Shown here: in pieces, positions 1-5,351 of the stretch | How the letters are laid out: every line of letters starts with the position of its first letter | How positions within the stretch are numbered: position 1 is the stretch's first letter | Position numbers and translations under genes: made by a program | Assembly: GCA_950072225.1 (NCBI GenBank) | Contig: CATMOP010000098.1 | Span: 1-7,331 of the forward strand | Length of the DNA stretch: 7,331 bases | DNA from: an uncultured Nitrospina sp. | Lineage (GTDB): Bacteria > Nitrospinota > Nitrospinia > Nitrospinales > VA-1 | Reading direction: 5' to 3' | The notes under the pieces: generated by a model | Seen by the model: the letters and a program-made list of their open reading frames with translations, nothing else | Told to the model about the DNA's origin: nothing | Database searches by the model: none

Positions 1-270
1 AATAATATAACCTCCCTGAAAAAAGAGGGGAAATTCGTTTTGCTTACGGCGAGCTTGTCTGTGATCATCCTGAGAATTAAAAAAGACCGTAATCGGCCTG
101 CTCTGGTTGAGGGCCTCAGTTTTGAGGAAGAACAAAAAAAGATTCTTGCCGACCGGCATGATAAATACCAGTCTTGCGCAGATTTTATTTGTGACACCAC
201 CACCCGCAAACCCGGAGAAACGGCTCATGAAATCATTGCTTTTTTTGAAGAGCAGGGATGGCTGAAATGA
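1..270 (+). CDS. aroK: Shikimate kinase, C-terminal half (5' end outside window)
   Basis: Shikimate kinase phosphorylates the 3-hydroxyl of shikimate with ATP, a cytoplasmic step toward chorismate and the aromatic amino acids. The reading frame is open to the left edge, giving 89 visible residues of a family that is usually about 165-175 long. The Walker A loop and the shikimate-binding Asp would therefore lie outside the window. What is visible fits the second half. A strand ending in LLTAS is followed by RIKKD, then the NRPAL lid segment (family RPLL, ATP-contacting Arg). Next comes the helix with ADRHDKYQSCAD (family R-x3-Y-x3-AD, shikimate-contacting Arg), then a terminal helix rich in E and I. 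The TTG at 40 is an internal codon and not a believable start. The stop overlaps the next gene, so the two are probably translationally coupled. The assignment rests on recognised motifs only; aroL-type naming is equally possible. Confidence 0.82.
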   Translation, partial: NNITSLKKEGKFVLLTASLSVIILRIKKDRNRPALVEGLSFEEEQKKILADRHDKYQSCADFICDTTTRKPGETAHEIIAFFEEQGWLK

Positions 271-1079
271 TGAGTCCCCTTTTTGAAAGCCTGGTTAAAA
301 ACAGCCTGACGGTTCTGGCTGATGAGCCGGACGACTCTACTGCGATGGTCTGGAGCGAGGCAGAGGCCAACGCCGAAATTGAGAACAGCGAAAAGGCTGT
401 CTATAAACTCGACCTCATTGATAAAGAAGTGCTCATGGAAGATGTCGAGGACCTTTTGACCTATGACGGAATCCGCAAAGTTAAGGAGTTGTGGTTGGAT
501 AAAAATGAATTCGGAGATGAAGGAGTGGGGGTGCTGGCAAACTCGCCCCAGTTGGAGAAACTGCTGGTTCTTTCCCTGGCCTATAACAAACTCACGAACT
601 ACTCGGTACAATCATTAGCCGTATCCCCCTTTCTGGGTAATCTGCGGAAACTTTTTCTCCAGAGTAACCGGATCGGCCTTGAAGGTTTGAAAACGTTGAC
701 AGAGTCAACAGTTCTTGCCAATTTGCAAATGCTCTACCTCAATCTCAATCCGGTAGGGCCTGCAGGTGCGCGGATTCTTGCGGGAGATTCTAAATTACAA
801 AGCCTTCGAGAACTTTATCTGCAACGGACAGGTTTGGGACTGGAGGGTCTGCGACCGTTATGCGAGTCCGGCAACTTCCAGAAGCTGACTCTTTTGTCCC
901 TGGCGGGAAACGGATTGGAAGATAGCGCTGTGGATTTGCTTTGCCGTTCAAAGGCCTTTCCCCGTTTAATTACCCTTGACCTGTACCATAACCGGATCAG
1001 CGATCAGGCTGTCGATCAGCTTCGAGCTTCTCCAAATCTGAAAAGCGTCAGAGCCCTTCAGGTAGACTGGAGAGGATGA
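258..1079 (+). CDS. Leucine-rich repeat protein (ribonuclease-inhibitor-like)
   Basis: This 273-residue protein has no signal peptide or membrane segment, so it is probably cytoplasmic. Residues 1-74 are acidic and non-repetitive. Residues 75-263 form seven leucine-rich repeats with pattern LxxLxLxxNxhxxxGhxxL, and an eighth partial unit ends the protein. Asn is kept at the turn in most units (DKN, AYN, QSN, NLN, AGN, YHN); the fifth has QRT. Such repeats fold into a curved solenoid that binds other proteins. No catalytic domain is visible, so a binding or scaffold role is inferred and the partner is unknown. The start is ambiguous. ATG at 258 overlaps aroK by 13 bases. ATG at 267 would give a 4-base ATGA overlap and sits 9 bases after AGGG at 254-257, which is a better ribosome-binding distance. 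It lies between aroK and a DNA glycosylase gene, 6 bases upstream of the latter. Confidence 0.85.
   Translation: MAEMMSPLFESLVKNSLTVLADEPDDSTAMVWSEAEANAEIENSEKAVYKLDLIDKEVLMEDVEDLLTYDGIRKVKELWLDKNEFGDEGVGVLANSPQLEKLLVLSLAYNKLTNYSVQSLAVSPFLGNLRKLFLQSNRIGLEGLKTLTESTVLANLQMLYLNLNPVGPAGARILAGDSKLQSLRELYLQRTGLGLEGLRPLCESGNFQKLTLLSLAGNGLEDSAVDLLCRSKAFPRLITLDLYHNRISDQAVDQLRASPNLKSVRALQVDWRG
480..1046 (+). repeat. Seven leucine-rich repeats of exactly 27 residues
   Basis: The first hydrophobic position of each unit falls at residues 75, 102, 129, 156, 183, 210 and 237, with a partial eighth at 264. The period is therefore a constant 27 residues (81 bases) with no insertion or deletion. The repeats are conserved at protein level; I see no long identical DNA stretches between units, so the array looks old. 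Confidence 0.85.
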
Positions 1080-1085
1080 CCCGAG

Positions 1086-1715
1086 ATGCTGGAAAAACTC
1101 CCAAGCAGAAAAATGATTCTGCAGCATTTTGATAAGAGGGACTCGGTGATGGCAGGTGTCATCCTCCGGGTAGGCGCTTTCAAGCTGAGCCGGAACAGAA
1201 ATTATTTTCTGGTGTTGTGCAAAGCCATCATCGCGCAACAAATTTCGACGAAAGCCGCGGAAAGCATTACGCATCGTTTTGAAAACCTTTTTGCAGGTGT
1301 CCGGGCCACGGCCGAAAGGGTACAGGATCTGCCGGGAAAACAATTGCGGGAAGTAGGACTGTCGAACCAGAAAGTGAGGTATATGAAAGATCTCAGCGAA
1401 AAATTTCTCGATGGAACTATTCGCCCTCACCGTATGGCTTACCTGGAAAATGAAGAAATTATTCGGCAGTTAACAGGAGTCTATGGTATTGGTCGGTGGA
1501 CTGCGGAGATGTTCCTGATATTTTCCCTGAATAGGCTGAATGTTTTGCCAGTGGGGGATTTGGGGCTCAGGGCCGGATTGAAACAACTTTATAATATGAG
1601 GGCATTGCCCACTCCTGAAAGAATGCGTGCTTTGGCAAAAAAATGGCATCCATTTGAAACGGTGGGTACCTGGTATACCTGGCGCATCCTGGATGAGGGA
1701 ATTGTGGTGTACTAA
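1086..1715 (+). CDS. DNA-3-methyladenine glycosylase, AlkA type (HhH-GPD superfamily)
   Basis: This enzyme removes alkylated purines such as 3-methyladenine from DNA and leaves an abasic site for base excision repair. At 209 residues it matches the short single-domain AlkA/Mag1-like enzymes and lacks the N-terminal domain of E. coli AlkA (about 280 residues). The segment AIIAQQISTKAA (48-58) is the family's conserved first helix pair. The helix-hairpin-helix that grips the DNA backbone is LTGVYGIGRWTAEMFLIF (129-146). The catalytic Asp is most likely D158 in LPVGDLGLRAG, aligned with the second Asp of the DD pair in AlkA relatives. The C-terminal TWYTWR (195-200) matches the usual YxxWR. The start is supported by GGAGAGGA at 1069-1076, nine bases upstream, which also overlaps the stop of the LRR gene. 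Specificity among alkylated bases cannot be read from the sequence. Confidence 0.9.
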   Translation: MLEKLPSRKMILQHFDKRDSVMAGVILRVGAFKLSRNRNYFLVLCKAIIAQQISTKAAESITHRFENLFAGVRATAERVQDLPGKQLREVGLSNQKVRYMKDLSEKFLDGTIRPHRMAYLENEEIIRQLTGVYGIGRWTAEMFLIFSLNRLNVLPVGDLGLRAGLKQLYNMRALPTPERMRALAKKWHPFETVGTWYTWRILDEGIVVY

Positions 1716-1739
1716 ATGAAATTATGAGAGGGTTTATGT

Positions 1740-2372
1740 ATGGACTTTATTGATGAAAAGATAGAGAAATATGCTTACCAACACACCAGTGAAGAAGGTG
1801 AGCTTTTAAAAAGGCTTGAGGAGGAAACATACGAAAAACTGGAGATTCCCCACATGACGACAGGCAGGGTAGAGGCCAGATTTTTAAAACTTCTGGCCCG
1901 TCTGGTTGGGGCTCGGCGCATTCTGGAAATAGGTACCTTTGGCGGATACAGTGCCTTGTCGATGGCGGAGGCTTTACCGCAGGAGGGGACTTTGGTGACC
2001 TGTGAATTGGACCCTGTGGCGATTGCCTTTGCGCGGAAATATTTTTCCGAAAGTTCACATGGAAAAAAAATTACCTTGTTGGAAGGCCCCGCGCTGGAAT
2101 CTATTAAAACGTTGACCGGTCCGTTTGATATGGCCTTCATCGATGCGGATAAAGAAAATTATAGCAATTATTATGAGGCAATCCTCCCATTGATCCGCCA
2201 GGGGGGTTTGATCGCGGTGGATAACGTTCTGTGGAGTGGCAGGGTGCTTGATCCCAAGGACGATTCGGACAAGGCGATCCATCAATTCAATGAACGAGTC
2301 ATGCAAGACCAGCGGGTAGAATCGGTTCTGCTGACGGTACGGGATGGTTTGAATTGCATTATCAAAAATTGA
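1740..2372 (+). CDS. Class I SAM-dependent O-methyltransferase (catechol/caffeoyl-CoA type)
   Basis: The protein (210 residues, usual for the family) transfers a methyl group from S-adenosylmethionine to a hydroxyl, typically of a catechol-like compound, using a divalent cation. The SAM-binding glycine loop is ILEIGTFGGYSALSMA (61-76), and the acidic residue that contacts the SAM ribose is probably E89 in CELDP. The metal ligands expected from plant CCoAOMT align with D135 in FIDADK and D161-N162 in AVDNVLWSG. The early segment TTGRVEARFLKLLARL (40-55) is also typical. GAGAGG at 1726-1731 lies eight bases before the ATG. It is the last gene of the first cluster, 24 bases after the glycosylase gene. 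The substrate is unknown: bacterial members act on varied small molecules, and nothing nearby indicates which one. Confidence 0.9.
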   Translation: MDFIDEKIEKYAYQHTSEEGELLKRLEEETYEKLEIPHMTTGRVEARFLKLLARLVGARRILEIGTFGGYSALSMAEALPQEGTLVTCELDPVAIAFARKYFSESSHGKKITLLEGPALESIKTLTGPFDMAFIDADKENYSNYYEAILPLIRQGGLIAVDNVLWSGRVLDPKDDSDKAIHQFNERVMQDQRVESVLLTVRDGLNCIIKN

Positions 2373-2571
2373 CCACTAACTGTGGGGGTAACGAGGCAAG
2401 GGCTTATTAAGCCGAGATAACTTTTTACTCGCCCGAAAAAATTATTGCCCATTGGGTCCAGCGTCACGCTGGCCGCCAAGGTTGAACCCCGGCATGGGGT
2501 GTGTTAATTTGGAAAAAAAAATAAGAGAATCTCTACAAACTCATCTTTAACGCGTTTTTAAAATACTTGCT
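2373..2571 (+). other. Structured intergenic region, possible small RNA or leader
   Basis: This 199-base gap has no convincing coding frame. It holds a run of short inverted repeats. CCAC/GTGG lies at 2373-2385, GGCTT/AAGCC with a 3-base loop at 2401-2413, and GCCC/GGGT at 2447-2457. CCAGCG/CGCTGG with a TCA loop is at 2458-2472, ACCCC/GGGGT at 2486-2500, and the palindrome AGAGAATCTCT at 2524-2534. An A-rich tract follows the last GC-rich hairpin. None of the hairpins is directly followed by a proper T tract, so a standard terminator for the upstream gene is not clear. I do not recognise 6S, SRP, tmRNA, RNase P or a known riboswitch here. Strand and function are inferred only from the direction of the flanking genes. 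Confidence 0.3.
2559..2564 (+). promoter_or_regulatory. Possible -10 box giving a leaderless transcript
   Basis: TAAAAT matches five of six bases of the bacterial -10 consensus and lies seven bases before the ATG at 2572, so transcription would begin at or next to the start codon. No Shine-Dalgarno sequence precedes that ATG. No good -35 hexamer is seen at the proper distance, so this is weak, in AT-rich sequence where such matches arise by chance. Confidence 0.2.
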
Positions 2572-3045
2572 ATGGCAGAAACTTTAGGTAGTTTGGTTGA
2601 TAAACTTTCAATTAAAAACTTGCGCATCTGGCATCTGGATGAGGCGTTGGAAAATGAAGGGATCTCCGCCTCGAAACGGGATGAACTCAAAGCCAAAAGG
2701 GATCTGGCGGACAAGCAAAGGCAGGACCTGATGAATGAGGTCGATGGCTTTCTGGGTGCGGCTCTCAGGGGGGAAGTTCGTATTCGTGATGAAAAAATCA
2801 AGATGTATACCAATACCAATGTTTCATCCTCTGATGGAATCAAGGAGTTGGGGGAAGTGGTGAGCGAATTGGCTTTTCGTAATATCAAGCTTTGGCATTT
2901 GGAAGATGAGGCCCGCAGGACAGATTTGCCGGATGCCTCGATTGTCCAAACTAAGAGGGAAATTGATACTACCAATCAGGAACGAAACGATCTTATGGAT
3001 AAGGTCGATGAGATTCTGTCACGTTGCTCCGGCGAAAAGCGGTAA
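2572..3045 (+). CDS. DUF4254-like protein with an internal duplication
   Basis: This 157-residue, charged and largely helical protein has no signal peptide or membrane span. The C-terminal half (91-149) carries hallmarks I associate with DUF4254: a helix with N-x3-WHLEDEAR, then KREIDTTNQERNDLMDKVD. The N-terminal half (3-61) repeats the plan with LGSLVDKLSIKNLRIWHLDE and later RQDLMNEVD. The halves align without gaps at an offset of 88 residues and share about 17 of 59 identical positions, including LG, N, WHL, R, DLM, VD and L. A linker of about 30 residues joins them. DUF4254 genes often occur near glycan or lipopolysaccharide genes, but none is visible here and no biochemical role is established. 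The ATG lacks a Shine-Dalgarno sequence. The gene converges with the lipoprotein gene, leaving nine bases between their stops. Confidence 0.75.
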   Translation: MAETLGSLVDKLSIKNLRIWHLDEALENEGISASKRDELKAKRDLADKQRQDLMNEVDGFLGAALRGEVRIRDEKIKMYTNTNVSSSDGIKELGEVVSELAFRNIKLWHLEDEARRTDLPDASIVQTKREIDTTNQERNDLMDKVDEILSRCSGEKR

Positions 3046-3054
3046 CAAACGGGG

Positions 3055-3867
3055 TCAAAGGTAGGCGTCGAGCAACTCTTTCTTTTTCTGGTCATATTCT
3101 TTTTCATCGATTAATTCTTTTTCATGCAAGTCCTTCAGAAACTCGAGCTTTTCTTCCAGAGCCGGGTTGGGGGGACTTTTTTGGGGCGAGTGCCTGTTAT
3201 TTGCCGGTTCTCTTAATGGAATTTCCTTTCGGCTTTTGGAAGGACCTGATTGGAAGTTTTTCTGCCGGGCATTTTTTTGCCTTTTCGAGGTAGGTTGCAG
3301 TTCGGCAAAAATCCAGTTTTCCTGGGCCTGGGTTCCCAGAAGCTTTTGGACAGCTTGATACTTTTGCCCTGACTGTGGCACCATTCTCCAATTAGTATTT
3401 CCCCAACTGGTTTTAGATCGTCCGGTAAACCCCATCCCTTTGATAGAGTCAAACCGCCAATGGATATATTTCTTGCTGGCGAAAATTTCTCCTGACGTTG
3501 TCCCTCGAGGCGTTTCCAGTTCATAATAGATAATTTTGTTGCTCCGAACTCGATGGAAAGCTTTTGTGAGCAAGCGTCCGATTCGGTCTATGTCCTGAGA
3601 GAGGAAAACGGGTTTTTTCTTGCCAAACAGAGAAAGTTCTTCAAATACGAGGGATCTTAAATAATTCCTTATTTCAGTTTCCGATATTTTAAGGGGATGA
3701 TTCAGTTGCGTCTTGTTGACAGAGGATCCTGCTGAAGACTTGTCTTTGTAGGAAAGCGTAAACCCCTTGGTTTGAAGTTTTTTCTCCTTGGTCGATGCGC
3801 AACCCAAAATCAGTCCTGAGACCAATACCGTGATGAGGAAAAAAGTCCTATAGAGGTGATGTTTCAT
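3055..3867 (-). CDS. Lipoprotein with C-terminal SHOCT domain
   Basis: A 270-residue protein probably exported and lipid-anchored. It begins with a basic start, a hydrophobic stretch (residues 8-21), and a lipobox LILGC with C23 as the lipidated residue. Residues 24-190 form a domain I do not recognise, with alternating strands (KIIYYELETP, YIHWRFDSIKG, NWRMVP) and several Trp. Residues 191-236 are a basic, Pro/Ser/Gln/Asn-rich linker. The last 34 residues (237-270) fit the SHOCT domain: LEEKLEFLKDLHEKELIDEKEYDQKKKELL, a short helical module common at C-termini and often thought to mediate oligomerisation. It lies 28 bases downstream of the methyltransferase gene on the same strand, so the two are probably co-transcribed. 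The ribosome-binding site is weak (GGCGG just before the ATG). Function unknown. Confidence 0.82.
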   Translation of the reverse strand: MKHHLYRTFFLITVLVSGLILGCASTKEKKLQTKGFTLSYKDKSSAGSSVNKTQLNHPLKISETEIRNYLRSLVFEELSLFGKKKPVFLSQDIDRIGRLLTKAFHRVRSNKIIYYELETPRGTTSGEIFASKKYIHWRFDSIKGMGFTGRSKTSWGNTNWRMVPQSGQKYQAVQKLLGTQAQENWIFAELQPTSKRQKNARQKNFQSGPSKSRKEIPLREPANNRHSPQKSPPNPALEEKLEFLKDLHEKELIDEKEYDQKKKELLDAYL

Positions 3868-3895
3868 GACCGCCAGTCAAATAGCCTGTGATTCA

Positions 3896-4456
3896 TTATG
3901 GTTTTTGCGCGACCAGCGAAGCGAAGGCCTTAGGATTTTCATCCACTTCCCGGTATCTCAAAATACGAAAATTGGCAAATACCTGTAACAATTCGTTAAG
4001 TTCTAAAACCCACTCCTTTTTGAAACTACTGTATTTCAGGTAGTCCAGGGTAAAGGTTTCGTAAAAAAGCAATCCGCCAGATTTTAGTGTTTTGCGGATT
4101 CCTGAAAACAGATTACGATCTAGAAAATTGAAACAGAGAACCAGGTCGTATTCATTTTCTGGGAGAGAGCTATCATCCAGATCGGCGTGAAGTGTTGTAA
4201 TCTTAGCCTTTTTTTCATGGGCCAAGGCCAGGGCCTTTGTTAATCCATTTTTTGATATGTCCAGGCAAGTGACCTCATAACCTCTACTGGCGACAAAAAC
4301 GGAATTTCTTCCTTCCCCACCTGCTATGTCCAGGGCTTTTCCGTTGGTGTTCAGGAGTCCCGCGTTTTCTTTTAGCCAGCTACTCGGTTCTTTCCCGGTT
4401 ATGTATTCTTCGGTGTCATATTTTTTGTTCCACTTTTCTTTATCTTTCAAAGACAT
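3896..4456 (-). CDS. Class I SAM-dependent methyltransferase, TehB-like
   Basis: A 186-residue cytoplasmic methyltransferase. The SAM-binding motif I is ALDIAGGEGRNSVFVASRGY (41-60), with the GxGRN signature seen in TehB and related small-molecule methyltransferases. D66 in CLDIS is the expected acidic ribose ligand. HADLDD (90-95) is the adenine-side loop, and YDLVLCFNFLDR (103-114) and LKSGGLLFYETF (124-135) are motifs II and III. The N-terminal KWNKKYDTEEYITGKEPSSWL is typical of this subfamily, whose members often begin with WdxrY and later a PS.wL segment. Tellurite or thiol methylation is known for relatives but cannot be assigned here. The start is supported by GGGAAG at 4462-4467 (minus strand), five bases upstream. 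It is the first gene of a two-gene minus-strand unit, divergent from rplU. Confidence 0.87.
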   Translation of the reverse strand: MSLKDKEKWNKKYDTEEYITGKEPSSWLKENAGLLNTNGKALDIAGGEGRNSVFVASRGYEVTCLDISKNGLTKALALAHEKKAKITTLHADLDDSSLPENEYDLVLCFNFLDRNLFSGIRKTLKSGGLLFYETFTLDYLKYSSFKKEWVLELNELLQVFANFRILRYREVDENPKAFASLVAQKP

Positions 4457-4560
4457 ATGAACTTCCCAAGGGCTGGATTTATCCTACGGCCCATTAATAA
4501 TGAGAGTAAGTATTGAACGAAGCTTACAGGACATATTCCTTTGTGTCGATGGGCGTTTTC

Positions 4561-4589
4561 TTGACAAGAGGATATTTTTTTCATAATAT
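4561..4589 (+). promoter_or_regulatory. Sigma-70-type promoter for rplU-rpmA
   Basis: A perfect -35 hexamer TTGACA (4561-4566) is followed by a 17-base spacer and TAATAT (4584-4589), four of six to the -10 consensus. TATAAC at 4587-4592 is a closer match but sits 20 bases from the -35. Transcription would start near 4596, leaving a leader of about 78 bases before rplU. It lies in the divergent gap between the methyltransferase gene and rplU. The match is visual; the start site is inferred. Confidence 0.6.
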
Positions 4590-4600
4590 AACCGCTTTAT

Positions 4601-4642
4601 CCAATATTGGAATGTATGGAGTTTTCCTAGAGAGGGGCTCCA
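4601..4642 (+). promoter_or_regulatory. rplU leader: palindrome and hairpin
   Basis: The predicted untranslated leader of rplU contains the perfect palindrome CCAATATTGG (4601-4610). A stronger hairpin follows. TGGAG (4617-4621) pairs with CTCCA (4638-4642), and TTCCT (4624-4628) pairs with AGGGG (4633-4637) through two G-T wobbles. The loop is AGAG and a TT bulge sits on the 5' side. No T tract follows, so it is not a terminator. The free Shine-Dalgarno AGGAG (4660-4664) lies 17 bases downstream. Ribosomal-protein leaders often fold to bind a product of the operon, and that role is only an inference here. Confidence 0.4.
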
Positions 4643-4673
4643 CAGATTGTTTGATATTTAGGAGCGACTGGAA

Positions 4674-4988
4674 ATGATTGCTGTGGTTAAAACGGGTGGC
4701 AAGCAATACAAGGTATCAGAAGGAGATGTCATCCAGGTGGAAAAGTTGGATGGCAATGTCGGAGATACCATTGATCTAAAAGAGGTTCTTATTTGCGGAG
4801 AAGGTGATTCCATCAAGATCGGCACTCCATTTGTAAAAGGTTGCGCCGTGGCGTGCGAGGTTACCGAGCAATTGCGAGGTAAGAAAATTATTATTTTCAA
4901 GAAGCATCGGAGAAAAAAATACCGGCGCAAGAATGGCCATCGCCAATATTTGACACGCTTAAAAATTACCGGAATTACGGCTCCATAA
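4674..4988 (+). CDS. rplU: 50S ribosomal protein L21
   Basis: L21 (bL21) is a primary structural protein of the large ribosomal subunit that binds 23S rRNA and contacts L20. At 104 residues it has the usual bacterial length. It starts MIAVVKTGGKQYKV and has VEKLDG, then the basic hallmark KIIIFKKHRRKKYRRKNGHR (70-89), and closes with TRLKITGI. The start is clear: AGGAG at 4660-4664 lies nine bases upstream. The rpmA gene follows after 12 bases and the two are almost always paired in bacteria. Transcription is probably from the TTGACA promoter about 110 bases upstream. Confidence 0.98.
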   Translation: MIAVVKTGGKQYKVSEGDVIQVEKLDGNVGDTIDLKEVLICGEGDSIKIGTPFVKGCAVACEVTEQLRGKKIIIFKKHRRKKYRRKNGHRQYLTRLKITGITAP

Positions 4989-5000
4989 TCAGAGGAAACC

Positions 5001-5258
5001 ATGGCACATAAAAAAGGACAAGGCAGTACCTCAAATGGTCGCGACAGCCGGGGCCAAAGGCTGGGTGTGAAACGGTTTGGGGGGCAGGCAGTAAAAGCAG
5101 GGGAAATATTGGTCCGCCAGCGCGGTACCCACTTCCACCCTGGAAGCAATGTGGGATTGGGAAGTGATTATACGATTTTTTCCAAAATTGCGGGTGTGGT
5201 CAAGTTTGAGCATCGGGACCGCAAAACGCAAAAGATTAGTGTCTATCCACAAAACTGA
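5001..5258 (+). CDS. rpmA: 50S ribosomal protein L27
   Basis: L27 (bL27) sits near the peptidyl-transferase centre, where its flexible N-terminal tail reaches the tRNA acceptor ends. The 85-residue sequence begins directly with MAHKKGQGSTSNGRDSRGQR, the standard Gram-negative form, so no Prp-type protease cleavage is expected. The conserved core continues as LGVKRFGGQ, AGEILVRQRGT, HPG.NVG.G.DYT.F. AGAGGA at 4991-4996 lies four bases before the ATG. It is separated from rplU by 12 bases and from obgE by 93 bases. Confidence 0.98.
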   Translation: MAHKKGQGSTSNGRDSRGQRLGVKRFGGQAVKAGEILVRQRGTHFHPGSNVGLGSDYTIFSKIAGVVKFEHRDRKTQKISVYPQN

Positions 5259-5325
5259 ACGCATCTCAATTCCCAGCCGCTCTTACCCTTAACGGGACTC
5301 TCGAAATATTTCAGATACGAACGAT

Positions 5326-5343
5326 GCCCTCTACTATGAGGGC
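5326..5343 (+). promoter_or_regulatory. Hairpin covering the obgE Shine-Dalgarno sequence
   Basis: GCCCTC (5326-5331) and GAGGGC (5338-5343) are perfect 6-base inverted arms around a TACTAT loop. The right arm contains GAGGG, the only good ribosome-binding sequence before the obgE ATG, nine bases upstream of it. If the hairpin forms, it would hide that site. A weak TTTCT follows, so a leaky terminator after rpmA is an alternative reading. Regulation is inferred. Confidence 0.5.
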
Positions 5344-5351
5344 TTTCTGCC

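Noticed and set aside
2282..2479. Minus-strand open frame of 65 codons reaching into the structured gap
   Set aside because: It overlaps the 3' end of the O-methyltransferase on the opposite strand, has no recognisable domain, and its composition reads like an antisense shadow.
2373..2510. Integron attC-like site or tRNA/tmRNA-like element in the gap
   Set aside because: The core consensus of attC ends is not matched at both sides, and no acceptor stem or standard T-loop can be drawn.
3023..3076. Inverted repeat GTTGCTC/GAGCAAC at the convergent junction, followed by a T-rich stretch
   Set aside because: The 40-base loop is too long and the inner bases do not pair, so a terminator is not credible; a 7-base match can arise by chance.
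3024..3293. Plus-strand open frame of 89 codons inside the lipoprotein gene
   Set aside because: It is antisense to a gene with a clear lipobox and SHOCT domain; no ribosome-binding site or domain supports it.
4489..4554. GCCCAT/ATGGGC and GTAAG/CTTAC inverted repeats in the divergent gap
   Set aside because: They are short arms with long loops and no link to a promoter element; compatible with chance.
4658..5149. Long minus-strand open frame across rplU-rpmA
   Set aside because: It is a shadow of two certain ribosomal protein genes.
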